A stretch of DNA of 64,000 nt from Fibrobacter succinogenes (GTDB taxonomy: Bacteria; Fibrobacterota; Fibrobacteria; Fibrobacterales; Fibrobacteraceae), in assembly GCA_902800815.1 (NCBI GenBank), contig CADCGB010000008.1:1-64000 (forward strand), written 5' to 3'. Shown in pieces: positions 43,564 to 53,600 of this stretch. The notes below the pieces were generated by a model. It saw nothing but the letters and a program-made list of their open reading frames with translations, did no database searches and was not told the DNA's origin. Numbering within the stretch: position 1 is the first letter of the stretch; each line of letters starts with the position of its first letter. Made by a program: the position numbers and the translations under genes.

Positions 43564-46500
43564 TTACTTGATAACGCCCTTGCCGCGTTTCACGCCCCAG
43601 ACCTCGGTCAATTCCTTCTTCGCCTTCTTGCCCTTTTCGCCAAGCTTCACGTAAGACGTGTACTTGGTGATGTAGGCACCAGTACCCACCAGACGGTGCT
43701 TATCCGAAAGCATGTTCCAGGCGATGTAGAAGTTGCGCGGATTCTTCACGCAGTCACCCATGCCATCCGGAGTGGTGCTCGGGTCGGCAGAGAAGAACTT
43801 GTCGTTGCAGTAAAGCTTGCCGCTCTGACGGGCAACGAACGCACCCAAGTTGGTGAAGTAGTCCACTTCATAGTAGAAGTACACCGTCGACTTGTCGAGT
43901 GCCGCATACTCATCGCTAGACCCGATGATGGAACCCATATCGGACTGCACGAAGTGGCCAAGCGTACCCGGATGGTCGGCCTTCACCTTTTCCATGTTGT
44001 CGTTCGTCTTCACGGGGAACACCTCGCCAATGGGGGTTTCCGGCGTCACCTTGGAGGGGTCGGCAATCTGGTAGGCAACCGTGTTCACGTCAATCTTAGC
44101 ATCACCCACGACCTGCACCCACGGAGACGGCAGACGGTCCGTAGCATTGTAGTTCGTCGGAGAGTTCCAGTGCCAATCAGGGTCAGTCGCCTGACGGAGC
44201 GTATCCATACCTGGAGCGACTCCGTTCGAGGTATCCGCCCATACCACCTTGTCGGCACGGAAGCGGATGTAGTCACCCACGTGCGGAGTCGGATTGTTCG
44301 GGTCGGCGTTGTAGTAACGAATGCTCAGGGTATCCTTCTTGGGCTGCGGCACACCCTGCGCCGTCACGTGAATGTAACGTGCAGATTCGCTCGCGATATC
44401 GATAGCGGAGTTCAGGTAGTAGCTGAACGCCTGCGTACCGACAGAAGCATCAAGCATCGACACCGGTTCGGAAATCACGATCTTCACCTGGTCGTACACA
44501 CCACCATCCGTTTCGGTAGAGGCGCGTGCCGAGAGAATAATCGGAGCAATGCGGTCGGTAAGGCCCTTCTCGAAGAAGGTCTTCACCTTTTTCCTCTTCC
44601 ATTCGTATTCCGTGAACGAGGCAATCTTGTTGTCCGGGTTCACGACAGTCTTCACTTCCTTACTGAACGGTTCATCCACGGCGAACACGAGGGTACGGCC
44701 ACCGTCCGGACTCCTGTTGTAAGCCTGGCGAACCGTAGCGGAGTCGAACTGCGAAGAGCAGTACATTTCCTTGTCCTTCTGGTTATTGGAAATGCCCATC
44801 TCGTACGGGTTGATCTTCTTGAGGTTACGATCGTCGAAGTTCAAGCAGATGAACGTCGGCACAGAGTCCGAATGAATCTGGCGGTCATAGATAATCGCCA
44901 TGGAGTCAGCCTTACCGTCAAGGTACTTTGCCGTCTCGTTGTGGAATTCAGCCGGGACGTTCATTTCGCCAAGCGCTTCGCCCTTCACGTCAAACATGTC
45001 GACAATGAGCGGCATCGGTGCAGGCGGCTTGAAGAAGTGCATGTTGCCGTAAGGAGCCGCAATTGCATTGTTTTCAATAGAACCGACAACCATCGAGGCG
45101 GCATTGACTTCGTACTCGACGTTACTGCGGATACGTACCATACCCACGCCATCGACAAACTGGGCAATGTCACCCACGATACCATTCGAGGCATCAATGA
45201 TGTCGATGGGGAAATTACATTCCGTGCAGAGTGCGCCGGTAACCGGGTTCATCACGATAACATAGAAGTCCACATCGGAACCCACCCAGTGGAAGTATTC
45301 CGTGACGCCATCTTCTTCGAAGTCCGGATCCTGCAGGATCGGATTCCAGGTGAGCACATTGCCCAGAGAATCCTTCGTGGCAGGTTCAGCAAAGGTGACC
45401 GTCGGAGAATGGAACGTGATGTTAGCCGTGGTGTTGCCCACAGATGCCGTTACCGGGAAGTCCGAGGCAGTAAGGCCAGCCAGCGGGACCTCAAGCCAGA
45501 TAGTATCGATACCTGTCGCATTCACGACGCCCGAATAAGGCGACGGAAGCGGAGTCACATCGGCAGGATCGTTAGACGCATAGAGCGTCACACCCGCAGA
45601 AACATTAAGCACATAGGACTGTCCCGGAGCAGAGAGAAGGTCAACTCCACCATAATCATCGGGTGCAGAGATGTAGACCGGAACACGCGTCCCCGCCATG
45701 CCATCACCCACAAACTTCCACTTGGTGCCAGAATTGTAAGCAGCGGCTTCTTCGTCGACGTTCACGAATTCGACATCCCTAGTGACAATGCCCAGGTTAC
45801 CCTTCACGCGGAACTGGAAGTAGTTCTTCTTGCCGTTGACTTCGACATACAGACGGTAGGAACCAGGAGCAAGACCGGTAATCTTGTCGGGGTTGACGAT
45901 AGGAACACGCGGGTTAGCAAGGTTGATACCACCGTGCACGACACCGTTTATACCGGCAGTCGGGCCATACGGAAGCGCAGCACAGTCACCACAGCCTGCC
46001 GGGGTTTCACCCTTACGCGTTGTAATAGAATAGGTGATATTCTGGTCAATCTCGTCACCACACTTTCTGGTCTTTTCCTGACCGGTACCGCCACCGAGAG
46101 CGACAGCAGCACAGTCACCACCACCAGAAGTTTCCACGCAGATATCAAGCTTGAGGCCGCCATCCGGATTCTTTTCGGTCTGGAGGTCGACACCCGTAGA
46201 CTGCTTGATGTACATGTTCGTCTTGATAATCACGTTACTCATCGTAGTACGACGGTCACAGAAGAAGATGTCAATCGGATAGTCCTGGCCAGGAATGAGG
46301 AAGTTCGCACCGTAAGTAGTATTGAGGTTCCTCAGCACCACGTGGCCCGGAGCGGCAAGGTGAGCACCACCATTATCCACGGCAATCTTCCTGTTGATGA
46401 ACACCCAAATGTCGTCGTCACCACGGAACGTGAATTCCTGAGACTCGTTATAGGTAAACGTTGCGTGAGATTCGAAGCAGAAGTGCTGGTTACGCACTTC

Positions 46501-48036
46501 ACCCGGCTTGAGTGTACCATCCAGACCCCAACGCTGGAATCCAGGCTGGCAATAATCACCCCAGCACCAAAGGTCGGGGCTAGTGAACTCGCTACCGTCA
46601 GCAAACAGGCCCTGGCATTCCTTACCCGTCGGCCAACCCGGAGTCTTGCAGTAATAGTCAAGTTCCACACCGAGTGCTTCAACGGCATTGTTCGGCACGG
46701 GGCCAGCAGCCTCGCGCTTCGTTCTTGCTGCGGCAAGCGGGCCAGCAATCGTCGGGACACCGTTGATATTCAAGGTAACCACGCCAGCATCGGTAGAATT
46801 TTCAAGCGGAGAGAAACCGCCGACAAGGCCATTCGTAACAGCGGAGTCAGAATCGTAACCCCAGCGGGTATCGTTACCGTAGTGGCGGAACGGCATGTCG
46901 TAGCACTGCACTTCGTTCATGCCGGGCACATAGTTGAACAAGGCCAAGAAGTTCGTCGCGGCCACACCAGCACCACCGAAGCAAGCATTAGCAGCAGCGG
47001 TACCGGAGAAAACGGGCTTGTTATCGGGGCCCAGGTCTTCCAGAACCAGGCCATGCTGGACACCCACACAGGCTTCAACGCCGGCGGGAGACTGTCCCTT
47101 GGCGGAACCACAGCAGTCAGAGAACGCCGTGTTCAAGCTCATGTCGGTATCGTAGATAACAGCAGCGAGGCTGAACGAGCAACGGCTATTGTCACCTGCT
47201 TCAGGAATACCGGGGTCGGAATCCCACCAACCGGCATGGTCTTCGTCGGGCCAGTCGTTATCGTCAGGGATAAAGTACAGGTTGTTGCCATACATACCGA
47301 AAAGCAAGGACAAGTCAATCGGGTCGGCCACATCGTCGTCATCCCACAGGCCGTTCATACCCAGCTGCTTGGTCGGGTCGTTCTTCAGGTACATATAGGC
47401 ATCGGAAGGAGGCTGGTTGAACACCATACCAAACCATCCGCACATATTCTTCATCGGAGTCAGGGCGGTATCCTTCTCGACGCCCCTCGCATTGGTGTAA
47501 TGGATCATCAGGTCGTCGGACTGCCACTGTTTTTCTTCGGGAACAAGCACATAGAAGTACTTTGCATCGGGGGCGTAGCTGCCCGTGTAGGTAAAGCCGG
47601 AGCGGCGCGGGTCTTCGGCCACGTAGACAACGTTGCCTTCACCGGGGCAATCAAGGGTGGCATTGTTCGTAGGCCAGTTGGTGTCGCTGGTGTTTGTCGC
47701 ATTAAAGGCAAACTTGGAACCATTGATAATCTGGAGGCCAACACCCGAAGCCTTGTTACCTATGGCAAAACCCGGACTCTGGTTGTCCGTAATCCCAAGG
47801 TTGGCAAGGTTGTATTGGAAATAGCCTTCGTCATTCAATGTCATTGTCTTAACGGTATTGACGTTTTTACCGCCAATAACGGCACTTGTCCAGTCATCGG
47901 GAGCCTTCAAGTAGACTATACCCTTACATGTGTTAGACTGCGCCATTACCCCCTGCACCCCTGCAAGGAGCATCGTGAAACCCAATACAAGCCCTGTATG
48001 AGAGGTCTTATGTTTTTTCATAGCTTTTTCTTCCAT
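43564..48036 (-). CDS. fibro-slime domain secreted protein 2 (1490 aa)
   Basis: ATG 48036 has GGAG about eight bases upstream; the frame reaches 48174 but without signal sequence. A signal peptide ends near VMAQ. The order of parts equals protein 1: N-terminal segment (KGIVYLKAPDDWTSAV), PEEKQWQSDDLMIHY, fibro-slime domain with FTFRGDDDIWVFINRK near residue 530, an FFKPPAPMPLIVDMFDVKGE stretch, and the same basic C-terminus (KKELTEVWGVKRGKGVIK). Extra residues in the N-terminal half (for example CCGSAKGQSPAG) separate it from protein 1. Tandem duplication is evident. Role: cell-surface adhesion by family knowledge. Confidence 0.85.
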   Translation of the reverse strand: MEEKAMKKHKTSHTGLVLGFTMLLAGVQGVMAQSNTCKGIVYLKAPDDWTSAVIGGKNVNTVKTMTLNDEGYFQYNLANLGITDNQSPGFAIGNKASGVGLQIINGSKFAFNATNTSDTNWPTNNATLDCPGEGNVVYVAEDPRRSGFTYTGSYAPDAKYFYVLVPEEKQWQSDDLMIHYTNARGVEKDTALTPMKNMCGWFGMVFNQPPSDAYMYLKNDPTKQLGMNGLWDDDDVADPIDLSLLFGMYGNNLYFIPDDNDWPDEDHAGWWDSDPGIPEAGDNSRCSFSLAAVIYDTDMSLNTAFSDCCGSAKGQSPAGVEACVGVQHGLVLEDLGPDNKPVFSGTAAANACFGGAGVAATNFLALFNYVPGMNEVQCYDMPFRHYGNDTRWGYDSDSAVTNGLVGGFSPLENSTDAGVVTLNINGVPTIAGPLAAARTKREAAGPVPNNAVEALGVELDYYCKTPGWPTGKECQGLFADGSEFTSPDLWCWGDYCQPGFQRWGLDGTLKPGEVRNQHFCFESHATFTYNESQEFTFRGDDDIWVFINRKIAVDNGGAHLAAPGHVVLRNLNTTYGANFLIPGQDYPIDIFFCDRRTTMSNVIIKTNMYIKQSTGVDLQTEKNPDGGLKLDICVETSGGGDCAAVALGGGTGQEKTRKCGDEIDQNITYSITTRKGETPAGCGDCAALPYGPTAGINGVVHGGINLANPRVPIVNPDKITGLAPGSYRLYVEVNGKKNYFQFRVKGNLGIVTRDVEFVNVDEEAAAYNSGTKWKFVGDGMAGTRVPVYISAPDDYGGVDLLSAPGQSYVLNVSAGVTLYASNDPADVTPLPSPYSGVVNATGIDTIWLEVPLAGLTASDFPVTASVGNTTANITFHSPTVTFAEPATKDSLGNVLTWNPILQDPDFEEDGVTEYFHWVGSDVDFYVIVMNPVTGALCTECNFPIDIIDASNGIVGDIAQFVDGVGMVRIRSNVEYEVNAASMVVGSIENNAIAAPYGNMHFFKPPAPMPLIVDMFDVKGEALGEMNVPAEFHNETAKYLDGKADSMAIIYDRQIHSDSVPTFICLNFDDRNLKKINPYEMGISNNQKDKEMYCSSQFDSATVRQAYNRSPDGGRTLVFAVDEPFSKEVKTVVNPDNKIASFTEYEWKRKKVKTFFEKGLTDRIAPIILSARASTETDGGVYDQVKIVISEPVSMLDASVGTQAFSYYLNSAIDIASESARYIHVTAQGVPQPKKDTLSIRYYNADPNNPTPHVGDYIRFRADKVVWADTSNGVAPGMDTLRQATDPDWHWNSPTNYNATDRLPSPWVQVVGDAKIDVNTVAYQIADPSKVTPETPIGEVFPVKTNDNMEKVKADHPGTLGHFVQSDMGSIIGSSDEYAALDKSTVYFYYEVDYFTNLGAFVARQSGKLYCNDKFFSADPSTTPDGMGDCVKNPRNFYIAWNMLSDKHRLVGTGAYITKYTSYVKLGEKGKKAKKELTEVWGVKRGKGVIK

Positions 48037-48354
48037 TTTGGTTCTCCAGCCAAAGCATAGCAAAAAGACAGCGGCCTCTTGCGATGCCACACCGCCTTGA
48101 AATTTATCCTTTTTTTTGAAAAAAGGCAAATTTTTTTTGAAATATTTAATATCACAAAGGGGCTTTATGGGCATTTTTGCGTGATTTAAGCCCTATTTTG
48201 TGTAATTTTTAGATTACAATGGGGCCGGGTCGACAAAAAAGGCCCTTCTACGGCCACTTTAGGGTCTATTTGTTCACTATTTTTCTATAATGTGGGTGTT
48301 GGCACATGCCGCAAATTTGAGACTATATTTATAGTAGGCCGTACGGAGATTTTT
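48037..48354. other. 318-base spacer between divergent genes
   Basis: No ORF is supported. Next to fibro-slime gene 2 there is an A/T-rich stretch with a weak hairpin CCTTTTTT/GAAAAAAGG (48107-48128) that would lie in its leader. Further on, GGCC/GGCC around 48241-48255 is a short hairpin. A promoter candidate for the GGDEF gene is TTGGCA (48299-48304), 19 bases, TATATT (48324-48329). Confidence 0.4.
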
Positions 48355-49236
48355 ATGCAGGATATGGACCAGACTATCGTTACCCCGGGCAAGACCATCA
48401 AGTTCGAAAAGATCGAGCTGCGCCCGCACCTCATAATCCTGTACCCCCAGACCCAGTTCAAGCAGATTCCCCTCCCGAAGGGGACGATTACCCTCGGGCG
48501 CGGGCAGGATGTAGACATCCGCCTCGACGACGAACTCGTGAGCCGCAGGCACTGCTCCATCACCTTCGACGGAATCCGCGTGACCGTGCGCGACCTCGGG
48601 AGCACAAATGGCACGTTCGTGGACGGGGAATACGTGAACGAAAAGGAGCTTGATTCCGACAACCGCCTGCAACTCGGCAAGATGGTGATGAAGGTGGAAT
48701 TCAAGGACAAGAGCGAAGAGGCGATTGACAAGGCGCTCTACGAGGCGGCCACCATCGACCCGCTCACCAAGATCAGCAACCGCAGGAACTTTTTTGACCG
48801 TAGCCTCGGCGAGTTAGCGCTTGCCCGCAGGAACGGTTACTTTGTACACACCATTATGGTGGATGCCGACCACTTTAAGCGCGTGAACGACACCTGGGGC
48901 CACCAGTGCGGCGACATGGTGCTTAAGGAAATCGCACGAATCCTTAACGAGGAAAAGCGAGAATGCGACCTGCTCGCCCGTTACGGCGGCGAGGAATTTT
49001 TGCTTTTGCTCGCGGGGATTAGCCCCGAAGATGCGAAGAAAAGTGCGGAACGCCTCCGCAAGGCAGTCGAGGCACACAAGTTCTCGTGGAAGGACACGGT
49101 TATCCCGGTAACGATTTCGCTTGGCTTATGCAGCCGCGAGGGCGAGGCCATCGGGAAAATCGAGGAAATGATTGCCGAGTGCGACCGCCTGCTGTATGTC
49201 GCCAAAGAGGGCGGCAGGAACCAGGTAGCCTCTTAA
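48355..49236 (+). CDS. FHA-GGDEF diguanylate cyclase (293 aa)
   Basis: ATG 48355 has GGAG six bases upstream. Residues about 45-120 form an FHA phosphothreonine-binding domain (GRGQDVDIRLDDELVSRRHC, then GSTNGTFVDG). Residues about 130-290 form a GGDEF domain with DPLTKISNRR, MVDADHFKRVNDTWGHQCGD and the active-site YGGEEF; the inhibitory I-site RxxD (RECD) is five residues before GGEEF. It should therefore make cyclic di-GMP from GTP under product inhibition, with the FHA domain tying it to a Ser/Thr-kinase target. Soluble, no membrane helix. It stands between two fibro-slime genes, suggesting, not proving, a link to surface-protein control. Confidence 0.92.
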   Translation: MQDMDQTIVTPGKTIKFEKIELRPHLIILYPQTQFKQIPLPKGTITLGRGQDVDIRLDDELVSRRHCSITFDGIRVTVRDLGSTNGTFVDGEYVNEKELDSDNRLQLGKMVMKVEFKDKSEEAIDKALYEAATIDPLTKISNRRNFFDRSLGELALARRNGYFVHTIMVDADHFKRVNDTWGHQCGDMVLKEIARILNEEKRECDLLARYGGEEFLLLLAGISPEDAKKSAERLRKAVEAHKFSWKDTVIPVTISLGLCSREGEAIGKIEEMIAECDRLLYVAKEGGRNQVAS

Positions 49237-49270
49237 TTAGTCGCTTAAATTACTATATTTGCGCGCCGAA

Positions 49271-50656
49271 ATGACGAAAGTGTATTCCGAGCGCCTCAAC
49301 TCCTTTGGCACCGCGAGCATCCCGAAACTGGTCTTGCAGTTCTCGGTCCCCTCCATCATCAGCATGATGGTGAACGCCCTATATAATATAGTGGACCGCT
49401 TCTTCGTGGGCCAGGGCGTCGGGAGTCTCGGCATCGCGGGCATTACGCTCTGCTTCCCCATCTGCCTGTTCATCATGGCAATGTCGATGATGATTGGCGT
49501 GGGTGGCAACACGCTGTTTGCCATACGCCTCGGGCAAAAGAAGTACATTCAGGCAAGCATCATCCTGAACAACTCGTTCTCGCTGCTGTTGCTGATGGCA
49601 GCAAGCACGTTTACTCTCGGCGAAATATTCATGGAGCCCCTGCTCAAACTGTTCGGGGCAAGCGACCAGACGCTCCCCGTAGCAAGCAGCTATATGCGTA
49701 TATTGCTTTGCGGCGCATTTTTCCAGACGGTCGCCCCTGGCATGAACCACTTTATCCGCAGCATGGGCCACCCGAAAACCGCGATGTTCCGCGAGGTCAT
49801 CGGCGCCGTCACGAACATCATTCTCGACTGGCTGTTCATCATGAAGTTCCACTGGGGCATCGAGGGCGCCGCATGGGCGACCATCTGCTCGCAGCTGGTT
49901 TCGGCATCGCTCATCACGCAGTTCTTCGTGAAGAAGGAAACACCTATCCGTATACGCTGGCGGCACATGAAGCTCAAGTTCGCCTACGTGCGGAAGATTA
50001 TCATCCTCGGCATTCCGCCTAGCATAATGCAGGTGTGCAACAGCCTGATGAACGCCATCCTCGCCTGGAGCCTCACCACCTACGGAAACATCAGTCTGCA
50101 CGATACGGGCGCACTCTCCGGCGGCGACATGGCGATTTCTGCCTTCGGTATCGTGAACAGCATCGCATCGTTCATATTGCTCCCGCTGCTCGGTTTTGTG
50201 CATGGTACGCAACCGATTATCGGGTACAACTACGGCGCACGCCTCAATACCCGCGTGAAGGCGACCCTCAAGTTCACGTTTATCTATGCGTTCAGCGTGA
50301 TGCTTGTGGCATGGGCCATCATGATGTGGCAGGCAGAGTCGCTCGTAGCCCCGTTCGCCCCGAACGACATGAAACTGCAGGAGACCGCAGCATGGGCCAT
50401 GAGGATATTCGGTGCAGGTTTCTTCATGATTCCACTCGGGCTCGTGTCCGGGAGCTTTTTCCAGGGTACAGGAAAGGCGCTCAGGTCTATGTTCCTGAAC
50501 GCCTGCCGTCAAGTAATCTTGCTGATTCCCTTCTTGCTCGTGCTCCCGCGCTTCTTTGAACTGAAGGGAGTGTTCCTCGCGCAGCCTATTTCCGATGTCG
50601 GCGCGGCGATCATCGGCGTGTGCATGCTCGCACACGAGTTGAAGAAGTTGAAATAA
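49271..50656 (+). CDS. MATE-family efflux transporter (461 aa)
   Basis: Twelve membrane helices in two halves of the multidrug and toxin extrusion fold. Typical stretches are PSIISMMVNALYNIVDRFFVG near 25-45, GVGGNTLFAIRLGQ near 76-90, HFIRSMGHPKTAM near 155-167 and the second-half PIIGYNYGAR near 315-325. It exports cationic compounds in exchange for Na+ or H+; substrate not predictable. ATG 49271 is used (frame opens at a TTG, 49259); a TATATT box is 11 bases upstream. It ends back to back with fibro-slime gene 3 (TAA directly followed by TTA), with no space for a terminator. Confidence 0.92.
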   Translation: MTKVYSERLNSFGTASIPKLVLQFSVPSIISMMVNALYNIVDRFFVGQGVGSLGIAGITLCFPICLFIMAMSMMIGVGGNTLFAIRLGQKKYIQASIILNNSFSLLLLMAASTFTLGEIFMEPLLKLFGASDQTLPVASSYMRILLCGAFFQTVAPGMNHFIRSMGHPKTAMFREVIGAVTNIILDWLFIMKFHWGIEGAAWATICSQLVSASLITQFFVKKETPIRIRWRHMKLKFAYVRKIIILGIPPSIMQVCNSLMNAILAWSLTTYGNISLHDTGALSGGDMAISAFGIVNSIASFILLPLLGFVHGTQPIIGYNYGARLNTRVKATLKFTFIYAFSVMLVAWAIMMWQAESLVAPFAPNDMKLQETAAWAMRIFGAGFFMIPLGLVSGSFFQGTGKALRSMFLNACRQVILLIPFLLVLPRFFELKGVFLAQPISDVGAAIIGVCMLAHELKKLK

Positions 50657-53600
50657 TTAGCGGACGTTCACGCGGCGGTAGCCGAGGCCGACCTTCACCA
50701 CGTAAGAGCCCTTGCTAAGAAGCGGAACCAGAGTTTCCTTTGCAGCAATTACACCCTGACGCACGACACGGCCCTGCAAATCCATAACCGTAAACTTGCT
50801 CGCCTTCGACGAAATCTCCTCGTCCATCACGATGGTAAACTGGAACGGGCCAGTCATCTTGATGCGGAAGGAGGGCGAGGCGAATTCAACATCGGGATTA
50901 TCGGGATTAACTTTCTCCGAGTCGCCCTTTATCACAACCCAAGGAGACGGCAGCCTATCTATCGAGTTATAGTTCGTCGGGAAGTTCCAGAACATATCTG
51001 CATCGGATGCCGGGCGGAGGGTGTCGCATCCAGGAGCATAGCCATTCGTAGCATCAGCCCACATATATGTATCAGAACGGAAACGGATGTAATCACCCAC
51101 ATGCGGAGGCGGATTTTCATCATCAGTCAAATCATAACGAAGTACAAGCGTATCCTTGCCATTCCCAGGTCGATTCAATGATTTAACGTGCCTATAGCGT
51201 TCCGCTCCGGGCAACTGAGTTGCAGAATTCAGGTAGAAACTAAATGCCGTATTTGCAAAAGTCGAATCAACATCAGCCTTAGCCCAAACCGATTCGGAGT
51301 CCCCCATATTCCAGACCGATTCGACATTTTCCCTAACCCAAACCGGTTCGGAAGTTACAATCGTTAACTGACTAAACGATCCACCATCCGTTTCGGTAGA
51401 AGCGTGTGCAGAGAGGATAATCGGGGCCATGCGGTCGGTAAGGCTCTTCTCGTAGAAGGTACGTACTACCTTACCTTTCCATGCATATTCCGTAAACGAG
51501 ACAATCTTGTTTTCCGGATTCACGGAAGTCTTCACACCGGCAGAGAACGGTTCGTCAACCGAGAAAACGAGAGTCCGGCCGCCGTCCGGGCTGCGTTCAT
51601 ACGCCTTCTTGACATCGTCCGCATCGAACTGCGTGGAGCAGTACATTTCCTTGTCCTTAGAGTTGTTGGAAATACCCATCTCGTACGGATTTATCTTTTT
51701 CAGATTCTTCTCGTCGAAATTCAGGCAGATGAACGTCGGGATAGAATCCTCATGGATTTTCCTATCGTAAATAATCGCCAGAGAGTCGGCGCGACCATCG
51801 AGATAATCCGCAGTTTCACTATAGAATTCAGACGGAATATTCATCTGACCCAGCGGTTTACCCTTCACGTCGAAGATATCGACCACAACCGGTATCGGCG
51901 AAGTCGGCGTATAGAAACGCATGTTGCCATAGGGGGCAGTAATCGTATTGTTTTCGATAGAACCGACAGTTACCGAAGCCGTTTCGTCCGAAAACTCGTT
52001 ATTGCTACGGATACGGACAAGCGCAACGCCGTCATCGAATTGCGAAACATTCCCCACAATACCGTTCGAGGCATCGAGAACGTCAATAGGGAAATTACAT
52101 TCTCTGCAGAGATCGCCCGTAGCCGGGTTCACCACGACTACATAGAGGTCTACATCGGCACCCACCCAGTGGTAGTATTCCGACGAGCCATCCTCCTTAT
52201 AGTCCGGATCTTTTAGAACCGGGTTCCAGGTGAGCACGTTCCCCTCAGAATCCTTCGTGGCAGGTTCTGCGAAAGTGAGTGCCGGCGCATAGAATGTAAT
52301 CGTTGCCGACGTGTTACCCACAGAAGCAGTCACCGTCTGTGAACTGCCGACAATGCCTGCAAGCGGGACTTCCACCCAAAGGGTGTCGATACCGGTCTCA
52401 TTCACGACACCTGCATAGGGTGTCACAACCGGAGTCATATCGGCAGGGTCGTTCGTCCTGTAGAGCGTAGCACCGGCGGAGAGTGAGAGCGTGTAGCTCT
52501 GTCCCGAAGCCGTTAGAAGGTCAACGCCACCAATATCATCGGGACTAGAGATGTATATCGGCACACGCGTCCCTGCCATACCCGAGCTAGCAAATTTCCA
52601 CTGGGTCCCGGAAGGGTATGCAGAAACCTCATTGTCGATATTTTCAAACACAACATCCTGACTGACAATACCGACACCACCCTTCACTATGAACGGGAAA
52701 TAGTTCTTCTTGCCGTTGACTTCTATGTATAGGCGGTAGGAACCAGGAGCAAGACCGGTAATCTTGTCGGGGTTGATGATGGGAACACGCGGGTTAGCAA
52801 GGTTGATGCCACCCAGCACGACGCCATTCGCCAAGGGGCCAGCCGTCGGGCCGTACGGAAGGGCGTCACAGGTGTAGCCACCGCAGTTCGTCGGGGTTTC
52901 GCCCTTACGGTTCGTGATGGAATACGTAATCTGCTTGTCAATTTCATCACCGCACTGGATGGTCTTTTCCTGACCCGAGCCGCCACCGAGAGCGACCGAG
53001 GCGCAGTCACCACCGCCAGAAGTTTCCACACAAATATTCAGCTGGAGGTCTCCCGTCGTAGACTTCTTGGTTTCGAGCTGGATACCCGTAGACTGCTTGA
53101 GGTAAATATTAGTCTTGATATTCAAGTTGCTCATCGGCGTGCGACGGTCGCAAACGAATATGTCAATCGGATAAACCATGCCCGGAACAAGGAACCCTGC
53201 ACCGTAAGTAGTATTGAGGTTCCTCAGCACCACGTGGCCCGGAGCCGGCAAATGCGCACCGCCGTTATCTATTGCAAGTTTCCTGTTGATGAACACCCAG
53301 ATATCGTCATCACCGATAACTGTAAATTCCTGATTCTCGTTATAGGTAAATGTCGCATGAGATTGCATGCAGAAGTGCTGGTTACGCTTCTCGGTCTTTG
53401 CAATGTCGCCATCAAGTCCCCAGCGCCGGAACCCTGCTTCGCAGTAGTCTCCCCAGCACCAGAGATCAGGGCTCGTGAATTCGCTACCGTCGGCAAACAG
53501 GCCCTGACATTCCTTACCCGTCGGCCAACCCGGAGTCTTGCAGTAATAGTCCAGTTCCATACCGAGAGCTTCCTTGGCATGGTTCGGAATAGGGCCAGAC

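Noticed and set aside
43696..48060. 1454-codon plus-strand ORF opposite fibro-slime gene 2 (and a similar one of 924 codons at 38925-41699)
   Set aside because: The minus strand has signal peptide, known domain and terminator; the plus-strand frames are Arg/His/Val-rich as expected for antisense of this codon use.
48181..48354. Leader of the GGDEF gene considered as a cyclic di-GMP riboswitch
   Set aside because: I cannot find the conserved GEMM core sequences or its tetraloop-receptor arrangement.
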